DNA of 64,000 nucleotides from Streptomyces sp. CB02980 (GCF_014451325.2 NZ_JACSCH020000001.1:781782-845781), one strand, 5' to 3'. Counted from the stretch's first letter, positions 1 through 9,213 are shown. Numbers and translations are program-made. The notes: generated from the letters alone by a model not told the origin.

Positions 1-627
1 GCACCCCAGCGAGTAGAGGTCGCTGCGGTGGTCGATCTCGCCGCCGCCGATCTGCTCGGGCGACATGTAGTGGGGCGTGCCCATGGCGATGCCCGTGCCG
101 GTGAGCTTGGACGTGAAGCCCACGTCCGCGCCGAGGCGCGCTATGCCGAAGTCACAGATCTTCACCGTGCCGTCCCGCAGCCGCATGATGTTCGCGGGCT
201 TCAGGTCGCGGTGCACGATCCCGTGCCGGTGGGTGTACGCGAGGGCGTCCGCGACCTGGTCGGCGATCTCGACGACGTCGTGGACGGGCAGCGGATGCTG
301 GGCGTTGGCGGCGAGGAGCTGGCTGAGGTTGCGCCCCTCGAGGAGCTCCATGACGAGGAAGAGCACGCCGTCGTACTCGCCGAAGTCGTGCACGACGGTG
401 ATGCCCCGGTGCTGGAGCGCGGCGGCCACCCGCGCCTCGCGCCGGAACCGCTCGCGGACCACGGCGAGGACCTGTGGGTCCTGCTGCGGTCCGATCGGCT
501 TGAGGCACTTCACGGCGACCCCGCGGCCGAGCGCCTCGTCCGTGGCGCGCCACACCTCGCCCATGCCCCCGCGACCGATGACCTCGTGCAGGCGGTACCG
601 GCCCTGGATCAGTCTCGAGTCCCCCAT
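1..627 (-). CDS. Serine/threonine protein kinase, N-terminal part (runs off the window)
   Basis: Eukaryotic-type (PknB-like) Ser/Thr kinase that would phosphorylate Ser/Thr residues of partner proteins. The 209 visible codons begin at an ATG (complement of 625-627). They show the glycine loop IGRGGMGEVW (residues 17-26), the ATP-anchoring lysine K40 in VAVK, the catalytic loop HRDLKPAN (139-146), the DFG motif (159-161) and the activation-loop end TPHYMSPEQ. The rest of the kinase domain and any membrane or sensor domain lie left of position 1. It follows the MpaB-type gene on the same strand with a 26-bp gap, so the two may be cotranscribed. The kinase identity is secure; target and signal are unknown. 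Confidence 0.93.
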   Translation of the reverse strand, partial: MGDSRLIQGRYRLHEVIGRGGMGEVWRATDEALGRGVAVKCLKPIGPQQDPQVLAVVRERFRREARVAAALQHRGITVVHDFGEYDGVLFLVMELLEGRNLSQLLAANAQHPLPVHDVVEIADQVADALAYTHRHGIVHRDLKPANIMRLRDGTVKICDFGIARLGADVGFTSKLTGTGIAMGTPHYMSPEQIGGGEIDHRSDLYSLGC

Positions 628-653
628 CGTGTGCTGCCGCCCCCGTCGATTTC

Positions 654-1517
654 CTACGCCTTTCCCGGCTCCTCCAGTATGGACGGCGGTTCGGACAGTG
701 GGTACGGGGCGGGGTACGCGTAAGGATCGGGTCGCGTCCCCGGGCCGAGCCGGTCCATGGCGCGGAGGATGTGTCCGGGCGGCAGCCGCCAGCGCAGGCG
801 GGCCGGGATGCGGCGCAGCAGGTCGGCCGTGGTGACGAGGCGGCGGGTGACGGTCTCCGGCGGCGGCGCGGGACGACCGTAGAGCTTGTGGGCGTAAGGG
901 GGCAGAGTGTCGTACGCGAGCGCCGCGACGCGCCGCCAGATCACCTCGCGCGCCGGTACGAGCGCGGGTTTCACCGGCGGCCGGCGCAGGAAGTCCTCGA
1001 CGGTACGGGCGTCCGCGCCGGCCTCGAGCCGGGGCCGCACGGTCTCGAAGTAGGCGGCGAGCGCGGCGGTGGATCCGGGGACGGCGGCCGGATCAAGACC
1101 GACGAGCCGCGCCGAGGTGCGGTGTTCGTCGACGTACCGGTCGGCCTGGGCGTCGGTGAGCGGGATGCCCGAGCGGCGTGCGACCGAGAGGTACGAGTCG
1201 GTCTCGGCGCAGTGCACCCACAGGAGCAGCTCCGGGTCGTCCACGCCGAGCCGCCGGTGGATCCGGCGCACCCGGGCCCCGGCGGCTTCCGCGGCCTCGG
1301 TGGTCCCGTAACTCAGCGTCCCGACGAAGTCCGCGGTCCGCATGAGCCGACCCCAGGGATCCTTCCGGAAGCTGCTGTTGATCATGACGCCGCGCACGGC
1401 GACGGGATGCAGCGCCTGCAGCCACAGCGCCCGCACACCCGCGATCCACATGACCGGGTCGCTGTGCACCTGCCAGGTCACGGAACGGGGTCCGAAGAGC
1501 CCCGGGTCGGCACTCAA
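654..1517 (-). CDS. Oxygenase MpaB family protein (DUF2236)
   Basis: A 287-residue protein of the DUF2236/MpaB family, which also contains rubber-oxygenase-like (Lcp-related) heme proteins. Family features visible are the N-terminal block ending [18 protein letters not shown], the internal HRR segment, and [11 protein letters not shown] in the middle. No signal peptide or membrane segment is apparent, so it is probably cytoplasmic. The start is a TTG at 1517 with GAGG seven bases upstream; no ATG of the right frame precedes the conserved region. Substrate and reaction are unknown for most bacterial members. Upstream sequence separates it from a flavoenzyme gene on the same strand. Confidence 0.85.
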   Translation of the reverse strand: MSADPGLFGPRSVTWQVHSDPVMWIAGVRALWLQALHPVAVRGVMINSSFRKDPWGRLMRTADFVGTLSYGTTEAAEAAGARVRRIHRRLGVDDPELLLWVHCAETDSYLSVARRSGIPLTDAQADRYVDEHRTSARLVGLDPAAVPGSTAALAAYFETVRPRLEAGADARTVEDFLRRPPVKPALVPAREVIWRRVAALAYDTLPPYAHKLYGRPAPPPETVTRRLVTTADLLRRIPARLRWRLPPGHILRAMDRLGPGTRPDPYAYPAPYPLSEPPSILEEPGKA

Positions 1518-1630
1518 GAAGCGTCCTCGCTCATACCGTTCAGGCTACGTCGGAACCGGCTCCCTGGAACCGGTCGTGCACGACGGGGCGAGCGGACGTC
1601 CCGGGAGTCACGGGAGCACCGGTGCGGGCC

Positions 1631-3007
1631 TCAGGGCTCGATGTTCTGGTTGAGGTGGAACAGGTTCCCCGGGTCGTACGTCCGCTTGACCTCGACCAGG
1701 CGGTCGTAGTTCGCCCCGTAGTTGGCCCTGATCCGGCCCCGGTCGTCGTCGGCCATGAAGTTGATGTAGCCGCCCTCCTCGGAGTGCGGCGCGGTGGCCT
1801 CGTAGTAGTCGCGGACCCAGGCGATGTTGGCCTCGTTGGCGGAGGGGTCGGGCCACATGCCGGCGATGACGGTGGCGAACGAGGCGTCCCGGTAGGCGAA
1901 GGCCGTGGCGTCCGGGGCGACGCGGTGGCAGGCGCCGTTGATCGGGTAGATGTGGACCGTCGAGTTCACGGCGGGCAGCCCGGCGGCGTGCTCGACGTGC
2001 GCCTCGATCGCGGCGTCGGTCAGCTCGGTCACGAAGTTGGCCTTCCAGTAGTGCTGGAGGCCGGGCGGTACGAGCGCGTCGAAGGCGCTGTTGAGCGCCG
2101 GGTACGGCATGGGCCCGACGTGTTCGGCGACCACCGGCGCGAAGTCGCGGAGGGGCCGCAGGGCGTTCTCGCCCTCGTCGAGCGGTCCGGCCCAGCACGC
2201 CACGACCAGGGCGAAGGTGTCACCGTGCCGGTCCTCCGGGATGAAGGGGAGCGGCGGGGCGATCTGGAAGGCGGGGAACCCGCCCAGTTGCTCCGGTGCG
2301 TCGGCGATGTAGTCGGCGAAGGCACGCACGACGGTGGCCGCGTCCTCCAGTTCGAAGAGCATCGGTCCGCCGTAGATGTCCTTGACGGGGGCGAGCCGGT
2401 ACTCGAACGAGGTCACGGCGCCGAAGTTGCCGCCTCCTCCGCGCAGGGCCCAGAACAGGTCGGCGTTCTCCTCCTCGTCGGCGACGACGAGCCGGCCGTC
2501 CGCGGTCACCACATCGGCCGAGACGAGGTTGTCGCAGCTCAGACCCAGCCCTCGGGCCAGATAGCCGATGCCGCCGCCGAGGGTGAGTCCGCCGACGCCG
2601 GTGGTGGAGATGATCCCACCGGTGGTGGCGAGGCCGAAGGGGTAGGTGGCCGCGTTGAAGTCGCCCCAGGTCGCCCCGCCCTCCGCGCGGGCCGTCCGCC
2701 GCACGGGATCGACGCGGACGCCTCGCATCCCGGAGAGATCGGCCACGACTCCGTCGTCACAGGTCCCGAAGCCGGGCACACTGTGCGCGCCGCCCCGGAC
2801 CGCCAGATCGAGCCCGTTCTCGCGGGCGAAGTCGACCGCGGCCATGACGTCGCCCGCGTTGACACAGCGCACGACGACGGCGGGTCTCTTGTCGATCATG
2901 GCGTTGTGCACCGTGCGCGCCTCGTCGAAGGCGTCGTCGTCGGCCGTGACGACCGTCCCGCGCACCCGTTCGCGCAGCTGGTCGCTCGAGAGCTTGCCCA
3001 TGGCCAC
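1631..3007 (-). CDS. FAD-linked oxidoreductase with berberine-bridge (BBE) domain
   Basis: A 458-residue oxidase of the VAO/PCMH flavoprotein superfamily. The FAD_binding_4 domain (about residues 35-175) contains [16 protein letters not shown], whose histidine is the usual 8-alpha covalent FAD attachment point. GLSCDNL (about 150-156) supplies the cysteine used for a second covalent bond in bicovalent members. The C-terminal BBE domain ends [13 protein letters not shown]. No Tat or Sec signal is seen, unlike some secreted members. Such enzymes oxidise alcohols, sugars or antibiotic intermediates; nothing nearby defines the substrate. The start could be 3007 or the ATG six bases inside. Confidence 0.9.
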   Translation of the reverse strand: MAMGKLSSDQLRERVRGTVVTADDDAFDEARTVHNAMIDKRPAVVVRCVNAGDVMAAVDFARENGLDLAVRGGAHSVPGFGTCDDGVVADLSGMRGVRVDPVRRTARAEGGATWGDFNAATYPFGLATTGGIISTTGVGGLTLGGGIGYLARGLGLSCDNLVSADVVTADGRLVVADEEENADLFWALRGGGGNFGAVTSFEYRLAPVKDIYGGPMLFELEDAATVVRAFADYIADAPEQLGGFPAFQIAPPLPFIPEDRHGDTFALVVACWAGPLDEGENALRPLRDFAPVVAEHVGPMPYPALNSAFDALVPPGLQHYWKANFVTELTDAAIEAHVEHAAGLPAVNSTVHIYPINGACHRVAPDATAFAYRDASFATVIAGMWPDPSANEANIAWVRDYYEATAPHSEEGGYINFMADDDRGRIRANYGANYDRLVEVKRTYDPGNLFHLNQNIEP

Positions 3008-3223
3008 CGCTCCTCGTTCGAATCATTTCCACGCTACGCCGATGACGCCGGGCCTCAACCGGAGCCCGGAGGCACGGACACCGGCCCGCTCCGTCCAGTA
3101 CGTGAGACCGGGCCGTCCGGGGATTCGTCGACCCCCGTCGCGCCCTTAAAGTGCCCCTACGCGTGGCCGGTACGCGATGCCCCGACCACCCCTTTCAGTC
3201 ACCTGATTCGCATGAGGATGCCC

Positions 3224-3505
3224 ATGTTTACGGTCAACGAGTACTTCGACGGCACGGTCAAGTCGATCGCGTTCACGCAGGAGCAGGGCCCTGCGACCAT
3301 CGGCGTCATGGCCCCCGGGGAGTACGAGTTCGGCACCGCCGCCGCGGAGATCATGCACGTGGTCAGCGGCGCCCTGACGGTGCGGCTGCCCGGCGCCGAC
3401 GCGTGGGAGACCTTCGCCGCCGGGGACCACTTCAAGGTCGCAGGCGACAGCCGGTTCCAGCTGCGGGTCGCGGTGGAGACCGCCTACCTCTGCGAGTACC
3501 GCTGA
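3224..3505 (+). CDS. ppnP: Pyrimidine/purine nucleoside phosphorylase (PpnP family)
   Basis: A 93-residue single-domain cupin matching the PpnP (former YaiE, DUF1255) family, which cleaves nucleosides with phosphate. Family signatures are [13 protein letters not shown] at the N-terminus, [26 protein letters not shown] and the ending TAYLCEYR. Length is as expected (E. coli PpnP is 94 residues). The third of three closely spaced ATGs (3212, 3218, 3224) was chosen because it aligns with the family start. It is monocistronic, divergent from the flavoenzyme gene and followed by tandem repeats. Confidence 0.9.
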   Translation: MFTVNEYFDGTVKSIAFTQEQGPATIGVMAPGEYEFGTAAAEIMHVVSGALTVRLPGADAWETFAAGDHFKVAGDSRFQLRVAVETAYLCEYR

Positions 3506-3511
3506 CCCTGC

Positions 3512-3562
3512 CCGGCCCGTCGGCGCTCCCGGCCCGTCGGCGCTTCCGGCCCGTCGGCCATT
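3512..3562 (+). repeat. 17-bp tandem repeat, three units
   Basis: Three head-to-tail copies of a unit beginning CCGGCCCGTCGGC lie directly after the ppnP stop codon, with a degenerate fourth copy following. Units one and two differ at one base; the third diverges at its end. The array occupies the gap between ppnP and the convergent MFS gene. No obvious terminator hairpin is formed. Confidence 0.8.
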
Positions 3563-3647
3563 CCGGCACGGACGGCCTCCGGCACGCCGGGCCGTCACGC
3601 CGGGGGTGTCGTGTGACCCGGATTGCCACGCGGCACCCGGGCAACGT

Positions 3648-4898
3648 TCATGACCTGCGCTGATGCCGGGTAGCGCCACCGGCTCGAGGGCCTCGCACAG
3701 AGGTCGCCGTGGCGACGAAAGCAGCCGCGGCCGCAAGGCCGGAAAGCACTCCGAACAATTCCGGGTAGCCGTCCAGAATCGAGGCGAGGGTCGCTGCCGC
3801 GAAGGGGGCGAGCGCTGCGGCCGTCATGGCGGGGGCGCTGAGAATTCCGGAGAGCCGGCCGTAGTGCTCTGTTCCCCAGCGGTCGGTGATCGCCGTGGCC
3901 TGGAGGAGGGTGAGGTTGCCGCGGACCATGCCTGCCGCGATCGACACCGCGATCACCATGCCGTACGGGCCCGGCGTGACGGCGAGCGCCGCGGTGGTCA
4001 GGGCGCCGAGGGCGATGAGGGTCGTGGTGCGGACTGTCGTCCCGGTATGGCGGGCCAGTGGCGCGTAGAGAGTGCGGCCGAGGGTCTGGCCTGCGCCGCC
4101 GAGGCCGAGAGCCCAGGCCGCTTGGGATGTGGTGTAGCCGCGTTCGAGCAGCAGCGGGACGAGAGTGACGACGACGGCGTACATCGCGAAGGCCGAGAGC
4201 GTGAACGCGACCGCGAGCAGGAGGAACGGTCGGCTTCGGGCTACGGCGCCGGGGCTCGCGTCCGTACCGACCGGGGAGGGTGCCGCCGGGGGCCAGGGGG
4301 CTCTGAGGGTGATCGCGTGGGCCGGGATCGTGATGGCGGCGAGGATCGCCGCCAGCACCAGATAGGTCTCCCGCCACGACAGTTGCTCGGCCAGGGCGGC
4401 CGTGAGCGGCGCGAAGACCGTGGAAGCGAGGCCGCCGGCGAGGGTGACGATCGTGAGGGCGCGGAGGTGATCGGGGGCCCACCAGCGGGTGAGTGCGGCG
4501 AACGCGGGCTGGTAGAAGGTGGCCGCCATGGCGAACCCGCCCAGCAGCCACCCGGCGAAGAACACCGGCAGGTTCGGCGCCAGGGCCACGATCACCAGAC
4601 TCAGGACCCCGGCCACGGAGCCTGCCGTCATGACCGTGCGTGGGCCGCGGTGGTCGATGATGCGACCCACGCGGATCCCGGCGAGGCCGGAGACGACCAG
4701 GGCGAGTGAGAACGCGGCCGTCGTGGCGCCGGTGGACCAGCCGCTGTCGGCGGTGATCTGCGGGTTCAGGACCGGGAAGGCGTAGTAGACGATGCCCCAG
4801 CTGGTGATCTGGGTGACGCAGAGCGCGGGCATGACGGCGCGGGGCCGCGACCGGTCCCCTGTTCCGGTCGCGGCTCCGCCGGTGTGAAGGTCGGTCAT
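3648..4898 (-). CDS. MFS transporter of the arsenic operon
   Basis: A 416-residue major facilitator protein with about 12 hydrophobic segments. The motif-A-like loop GRIIDHRGPRTVMTAGS lies between TM2 and TM3, and a charged loop with PVGTDASPG separates the two halves. It lies seven bases downstream of arsI, so it is the last gene of a flavoprotein-arsI-MFS operon. Context suggests export of an arsenical or of a product of the flavoprotein; the sequence itself does not prove the substrate. It lacks the GAPDH partner expected of an ArsJ system. The ATG at 4898 was chosen over one further upstream because the latter would overlap arsI. Confidence 0.82.
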   Translation of the reverse strand: MTDLHTGGAATGTGDRSRPRAVMPALCVTQITSWGIVYYAFPVLNPQITADSGWSTGATTAAFSLALVVSGLAGIRVGRIIDHRGPRTVMTAGSVAGVLSLVIVALAPNLPVFFAGWLLGGFAMAATFYQPAFAALTRWWAPDHLRALTIVTLAGGLASTVFAPLTAALAEQLSWRETYLVLAAILAAITIPAHAITLRAPWPPAAPSPVGTDASPGAVARSRPFLLLAVAFTLSAFAMYAVVVTLVPLLLERGYTTSQAAWALGLGGAGQTLGRTLYAPLARHTGTTVRTTTLIALGALTTAALAVTPGPYGMVIAVSIAAGMVRGNLTLLQATAITDRWGTEHYGRLSGILSAPAMTAAALAPFAAATLASILDGYPELFGVLSGLAAAAAFVATATSVRGPRAGGATRHQRRS

Positions 4899-4905
4899 AG
4901 AGAGA

Positions 4906-5373
4906 TCAGCAGCATCCGCCGGCGGCGACCGGTTCACTCGCCTCGTTGTCGGCGGTGGCCGCTGTGCCGGCGCAGCAGGTGCTGCCCTGTTGCTTGGTCA
5001 GGGTGTCGGCGTCTGCCTTGACGACGTACACCTCCCACGGTTCGCGGCCGGGGCCGTGGACCCACACCTTGTCCTGGAGGGCGTAACAACAGGTGGTGTC
5101 GTTCTCCTCCGTCGTCGGCAGACCGGCCTCGCCCAGGCGGGCGGTGGCGGCGTGGACCGCCTCGGTGCTGTCGACCTCGACGCCGAGGTGGTCCAGACGG
5201 GTGTCCTCGTTCTCGGCGCCTTCGATGAGGACGAGCTTGAGCGGCGGTTCCGCGATGGCGAAATTGGCGTAGCCGTCACGGAGCTTGGCCGGTTCGGTGC
5301 CGAAGAGCTTGGTGTAGAAGGCGACGGATGCCGCCAAGTCGGGAACGCGCAGGGCGAGCTGTACGCGGGACAT
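4906..5373 (-). CDS. arsI: ArsI/CadI-type C-As lyase (dioxygenase fold)
   Basis: A 155-residue vicinal-oxygen-chelate protein. ArsI enzymes are Fe(II)-dependent dioxygenases that cleave the carbon-arsenic bond of trivalent methyl and aryl arsenicals. The likely metal ligands Q5, H62 (in LDHLGVEV) and E114 (in PWEVYVV) are present. The vicinal cysteines C95-C96 in TTCCYALQ bind the arsenical in characterised ArsI. The tail carries two more Cys pairs, C133-C134 and C154-C155, probably extra thiol ligands. It sits 38 bp after the flavoprotein and just before the MFS gene in one operon. CadI is the alternative family label, but the arsenic context favours ArsI. Confidence 0.92.
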   Translation of the reverse strand: MSRVQLALRVPDLAASVAFYTKLFGTEPAKLRDGYANFAIAEPPLKLVLIEGAENEDTRLDHLGVEVDSTEAVHAATARLGEAGLPTTEENDTTCCYALQDKVWVHGPGREPWEVYVVKADADTLTKQQGSTCCAGTAATADNEASEPVAAGGCC

Positions 5374-5411
5374 CGTGTTCCTCCAGCTGCGGGTGGGTGG
5401 ATGGGGCGGGG

Positions 5412-6779
5412 TCAGCAGCCGCCGGAGGCGGCCGGGGCTCCGACGCCGATCTGGAGCGCCGTCGGGCTCGCGCAGCAGCCGCCGTCGCCGGTCGGGGTGT
5501 CGGCGGGCTGATCGAAGAGGCCGGCGCCGCCGCAGACCCCGGTCTCCGGGAGTACGAGCTCGACGCGCTCGGCGGACTCACGGTCACCGGCAATGGCGGC
5601 GACGACCGAGCGGACCTGCTCGTAGCCGGTGAGGGCAAGGAAGGACGGCGCGCGGCCGTAGGACTTCATCCCCACCAGGTACACGCCCGCCTCCGGGTGC
5701 GCCAGCTCCTTCACACCGTGCGGGTAGACGGTGCCGCAGGAGTGCTGGTTCGGGTCGATGAGCGGAGCGAGCTCGACGGGGGCCTGGAGGCGGTCGTCGA
5801 GACCCAGGCGCAGTTCGTCGAGGAAGGTCAGATCGGGGCGGAAGCCGGTCAGGACGATGACCTCGTCGACCGGCTCGAGCCGGCGGCCGTCCTCGGCGAC
5901 CAGGACCAGGCGCTCGCCGTCGCGCTCGATCGCATCCGTACGGAAGCCGGTGACGGCGTTCGCGTACCCCTCGTCGACCGCTGCCTTCGCCGCGAGGCCG
6001 AGGGCACCGCGGGCGGGGAGCTGATCGGCGCCGCCCCCGCCGAAGGTGTTGCCCGAGATGGCGCGCCGCAGGATCCATGTCGCACGGGTGTCCGCGCCGT
6101 CCTGGGACTTCGCAAGGGCGGCGAGCGAGGCGAGGGCGGTGAAGGCGGAGGCTCCGGAGCCGATGACGGCGGCGCGCCTGCCTGCGTAACGCGCCCGCAC
6201 GGCGGGGTCGTTGAGGTCGGGAACGCGGTAGGAGATCCGATCGGCCGCCGCGCGCTCGCCGAGGGCCGGGAGGCCGTCGCCGCCGGCGGGGCTCGGGGTG
6301 GACCACGTACCGGAGGCGTCGATCACCGCCCGGGCGAGGACGCGCTCCTCGCGTCCGTCGCCGTACCGGATGTGCACGGTGAAGGGCTGCTGCTCGCGGT
6401 CGGCGTCGACAACGCGGTCGCGTCCGGTACGGGAGACGCCGGTGACCAGGACGTCGAGCCGGATCCTGTCACCGAGGACGTCCGCGAGCGGCTGGAGGTA
6501 GGCGGCCACCCAGTCCCCGCCGGTCGGATAGGTGTCGGCGTCGGGCTTCACCCAGCCGGTCGGAGCCAGGAGCTTCTCGGCGACGGGGTCGACGACCTCG
6601 GCCCATGCGGAGAAGAGCCGCACGTGGGACCACTCCCGCACAGCGGCTCCCGCCTGGGTGCCGGCCTCCAGCACCAAGGGTTCCAGGCCCCGGTCGACGA
6701 GGTGCGCGGCAGCGGCCAGACCGGCGGGCCCGGCTCCGACGACCACGACGGGCAGCTGGTCGATGGCGGTGACGTTCAC
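5412..6779 (-). CDS. FAD/NAD(P)-binding oxidoreductase with Cys-rich tail, arsenic operon
   Basis: A 455-residue flavoprotein with two Rossmann motifs: VVVVGAGPAGLAAAAHL at the N-terminus and AAVIGSGASAFTALASL in the middle. VIVLTGFRPD precedes the C-terminal part. The tail is cysteine-rich (VCGGAG, GGCC and a terminal GGC), which suggests metalloid or thiol chemistry. The GTG start at 6779 has a GGGGAAG ribosome site; upstream in-frame codons lie in the operator. It is the first gene of the arsI operon. Its role is inferred as oxidation or reduction of an arsenical or sulfur compound. It resembles ArsO-type monooxygenases in layout but is longer than the 352-residue ArsO encoded at 12 kb. 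Confidence 0.8.
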   Translation of the reverse strand: MNVTAIDQLPVVVVGAGPAGLAAAAHLVDRGLEPLVLEAGTQAGAAVREWSHVRLFSAWAEVVDPVAEKLLAPTGWVKPDADTYPTGGDWVAAYLQPLADVLGDRIRLDVLVTGVSRTGRDRVVDADREQQPFTVHIRYGDGREERVLARAVIDASGTWSTPSPAGGDGLPALGERAAADRISYRVPDLNDPAVRARYAGRRAAVIGSGASAFTALASLAALAKSQDGADTRATWILRRAISGNTFGGGGADQLPARGALGLAAKAAVDEGYANAVTGFRTDAIERDGERLVLVAEDGRRLEPVDEVIVLTGFRPDLTFLDELRLGLDDRLQAPVELAPLIDPNQHSCGTVYPHGVKELAHPEAGVYLVGMKSYGRAPSFLALTGYEQVRSVVAAIAGDRESAERVELVLPETGVCGGAGLFDQPADTPTGDGGCCASPTALQIGVGAPAASGGC

Positions 6780-6839
6780 GGCTCTTCCCCTTTTGATTCG
6801 ACGTTTGTCGATGTCTTGCACCTTCAGCATGGCACTTGA

Positions 6840-6871
6840 TTCGACAAGCGTCAACATAGACATCTATCGAA
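6840..6871. promoter_or_regulatory. ArsR operator copy 2, upstream of the arsI operon
   Basis: This 32-bp block matches the arsR operator at 7487-7518 in 26 of 32 positions and in exact register. It shares the TTCGACA start, the internal GTCAACATAGA and the TCGAA end. It lies 61 bp upstream of the flavoprotein start on the minus strand. The same repressor therefore probably controls both units. Confidence 0.75.
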
Positions 6872-7043
6872 GCCGTGATTGCCCAATCGCTCGCCGGTTG
6901 AACGAGGCCGCCCGACCGCATGGGCGCGCGACAGGGCGGCGCAACTGCGTCGCGCAATTCCGGCCGAAGCCGGTGACGACCGCGTCAGTACGGCTGGAAC
7001 GAGGCTGGGTGCGGCTCAGGGTGCGGAACTACGCTCGCTCGCC

Positions 7044-7445
7044 ATGGCCCGGACATCGAGGCACTCACGCCTCCTCGGAATTGCGGCGGCGGTCACCGGA
7101 TTGGTGGCACTGTCGGCAAGCCCTGCCACTGCGGACGGCTGTAGCGGGTGGCAGTGCGAGTGGACCTTCTACAACAACCAGATCGAAGTCGACAACGGCC
7201 CCGACCAGGCCGGCAACCAATCGTGGGTATGGGTGTACGACGGAAACGCCGACGGCTCCGCGATCGGGGCGTACATCCAGTGGAAGAACAGCCTGACCTA
7301 CTCCGACCAGATCGACGACAACGGCTCCGGCAACTCCGGCAAGGCCGTGACCCACACCGAGGACGTACTGCGGGTCAAGTTCTGCTTCTACAGGAACGGG
7401 GTGCGCGTCGACTGCGAGGACGGGCCGTGGCGCTACGCGCCATAA
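7044..7445 (+). CDS. Small secreted protein of unknown function
   Basis: A 133-residue protein with a clear Sec signal peptide: basic MARTSRHSRLL, a hydrophobic core and a probable cleavage after SPATA. The mature part has four cysteines in two groups (CSGWQC near its start; CFY and VDC near its end), suggesting two disulfide bonds. It is rich in Asn, Asp, Gly and aromatic residues. I do not recognise the family. The ATG at 7044 starts exactly at the signal peptide. It sits between the arsI operon and arsR but on the plus strand, and its link to arsenic is not evident. Confidence 0.72.
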   Translation: MARTSRHSRLLGIAAAVTGLVALSASPATADGCSGWQCEWTFYNNQIEVDNGPDQAGNQSWVWVYDGNADGSAIGAYIQWKNSLTYSDQIDDNGSGNSGKAVTHTEDVLRVKFCFYRNGVRVDCEDGPWRYAP

Positions 7446-7485
7446 CAACCCCGGCCATCCCGCCCGGCAGAGCCTTAGGCCGCTG

Positions 7486-7519
7486 GTTCGACATGTGTCA
7501 ACATAGATACATGTCGAAC
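7486..7519. promoter_or_regulatory. ArsR operator overlapping the arsR start codon
   Basis: A perfect 11-bp inverted repeat (GTTCGACATGT / ACATGTCGAAC) is separated by 12 bp (GTCAACATAGAT). The right arm contains the arsR ATG at 7511. Repressor binding here would block its own promoter and start codon. No ribosome site lies between the arms, so the arsR mRNA may be leaderless. Confidence 0.85.
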
Positions 7520-7873
7520 GTGAAGGTGCTGCCGGTACTGGAGCCCGAGATAGAGCCCTGCTGCCCGCCCCTCAATGAGCGGCCGCTGACCGCCGAGGAG
7601 GCCGAGCGGACCGCTGTCATGTTCAAGGCGCTGGGCGATCCGGTCCGGCTGCGGCTCTTCTCCTCCGTCGCCTCGCACGAGGGCGGCGAGGCATGCGTCT
7701 GCGACATCTCCGACGTCGGCGTCTCCCAGCCCACGGTCTCCCATCACCTGAAGAAGCTGAAGGAAGCCGGGCTGCTCTCCTCGGAACGGCGCGGCACCTG
7801 GGTCTACTACCGCGTCGAGCCCACCGTCCTCGCGGCCATGGGCGCCCTCCTCACCAAGGCCGCCTCGGCCTGA
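7511..7873 (+). CDS. arsR: ArsR/SmtB family arsenic-responsive repressor
   Basis: A 120-residue winged-helix repressor. The recognition region reads DVGVSQPTVSHHLKKLKEAGLL, followed by the wing RRGTWVYYRV. Candidate As(III) ligands are the N-terminal pair C17-C18 (EPCCPP) plus C62 and C64 (ACVCD). This is the layout of the Corynebacterium glutamicum type, in which an N-terminal Cys pair and a single helix Cys bind arsenite. The start at 7511 lies within the operator; an in-frame ATG at 7492 is an alternative. It faces away from the arsI operon, which carries a second copy of the operator. Confidence 0.93.
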   Translation: MSNVKVLPVLEPEIEPCCPPLNERPLTAEEAERTAVMFKALGDPVRLRLFSSVASHEGGEACVCDISDVGVSQPTVSHHLKKLKEAGLLSSERRGTWVYYRVEPTVLAAMGALLTKAASA

Positions 7874-8010
7874 CCCCGGTCTCTCGGTCGCCAGAGTGCC
7901 ACGGGCGCCGCAGGCTCATGGCGCCGCCCGTAGGCGAACTGCGCGCTGCGCGGCCGATGTCCGAGGCGCGTCGTACTCTTCCCCGAGTTCGACTGCCCCG
8001 GGAGATTCGC

Positions 8011-9147
8011 TTGTCCGCTCGTGCTCGGCTCCGTGCCACCGTCCCCGCCCTCATGCCCTCGTCACAGGCCGGTCCGCCGGAGATCGTGGGGCCGCCCGAG
8101 CGCAGGATGCTCGTCCAGCGGAGCGACGACGAGATCGTGGCCCAGCCCCTGGACGACGCCTTCGTCGCCCGCACTGGGGCGAGCGTTCGCTTCCCCGCGC
8201 CCTGGCCTCGTAGTCGCGGGACGTGGGAAGTGGCGCCGGACGCGAGTCTGGCCGTCTTCGCCGGGGTCCATGCCGTGCGCGCGGTGGATCCGTCGGGTGC
8301 GACACGCTGGGAGGTCCGCCACGGATGCTGGTACGGCGCGTGCCGGGAGATGCACGAGTCGTACGACGAGTACACGGACCGGCAGGACCATCGGTACCCC
8401 GAGAGCGGCTCGGTCGGTTTCTCGGCGGACGGCAGGCTCGTCTGGGCGCACGTACGCGGCCCGTTGTCCGAGGGCGAGCTGAGCCCCGACACGGCCGACG
8501 AGTGGCTGGTCATCGACGCCGAGAACGGTCGCGTGCTCGCGCGGGCCGACGCCCAGGCCGCAGCAGCCGGCAGCTTCCACCTTCCCCACCCGACCGATCC
8601 TCATCAGATGGGGCTGAGCATCGGCGAAGGGCAGGACGGCGCACCCCTGCGATGGGGCCGCTGGGACGGGAAGGAACTGACCGTGGACTGCCTGGACGGC
8701 GATCTGTGCCTACTGAGCCTCAGCCCCACGGGCGACCGGCTCATGACCGTCTCTCACGACCAGGACTCCCTCGCCGTACGAGACTCTCGTGGCGCCGTCG
8801 TCGAGGCACTGGACTGGAACGCCGAAGCAGCGATTCCCCGACACCCGGACGCTCCCGCCGACACCGACGCCGAGGAGGACGAGGGCGAGCTGCACGTCTG
8901 CTGGGACTGGGCGGGCGGCTTCCTCGACGAGACGACCCTTGTCGCCTCGACTGCCGAGAGCGACGAGGAGTGGGGGCAGGGCCGACACTGGCTGGTCGAC
9001 ACCACGGGACACCACGGTTTCGTGCCGATCGACTACCCCTCGCCGATCTCCTGCGAGCCGACCGCGCTGGGAAACGGTGTCTGGTCGACGCTGTCCCAGA
9101 CTCGTGACGTCCTCCACGTCTGGGGTCTCCACGGACTGGAAGGCTGA
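8011..9147 (+). CDS. Hypothetical protein with repeated Trp/Asp-rich segments (possible beta-propeller)
   Basis: About 378 residues, with no family I can name. The sequence alternates short beta-like segments such as WEVAPDASLAVFAG, SVGFSADGRLVWAHV and CLLSLSPTGDRLMTVSHD. The SxDGRLV and SPTGDRL elements are typical of WD40/YVTN-like propeller blades. No signal peptide or membrane span is seen. A TTG at 8011 with GGGAG six bases upstream is the best start; an ATG at 8053 lacks a ribosome site. It follows arsR but carries no metalloid-binding signature, so involvement in arsenic resistance is not shown. Confidence 0.62.
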   Translation: MSARARLRATVPALMPSSQAGPPEIVGPPERRMLVQRSDDEIVAQPLDDAFVARTGASVRFPAPWPRSRGTWEVAPDASLAVFAGVHAVRAVDPSGATRWEVRHGCWYGACREMHESYDEYTDRQDHRYPESGSVGFSADGRLVWAHVRGPLSEGELSPDTADEWLVIDAENGRVLARADAQAAAAGSFHLPHPTDPHQMGLSIGEGQDGAPLRWGRWDGKELTVDCLDGDLCLLSLSPTGDRLMTVSHDQDSLAVRDSRGAVVEALDWNAEAAIPRHPDAPADTDAEEDEGELHVCWDWAGGFLDETTLVASTAESDEEWGQGRHWLVDTTGHHGFVPIDYPSPISCEPTALGNGVWSTLSQTRDVLHVWGLHGLEG

Positions 9148-9213
9148 TCTCGGCAGGACTTTCACGTGACCGCCGAAGTACCGGCGATGCTGATCACCGG
9201 TACCTCGGCGCCG

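Noticed and set aside
3648..4898. MFS gene assigned as arsJ
   Set aside because: No GAPDH gene is adjacent and no specific ArsJ motif is visible, so only a general MFS call is justified.
7492..7511. Upstream ATG at 7492 as the arsR start
   Set aside because: It would add six residues lying wholly in the operator, and the family alignment begins after 7511. It cannot be fully excluded.
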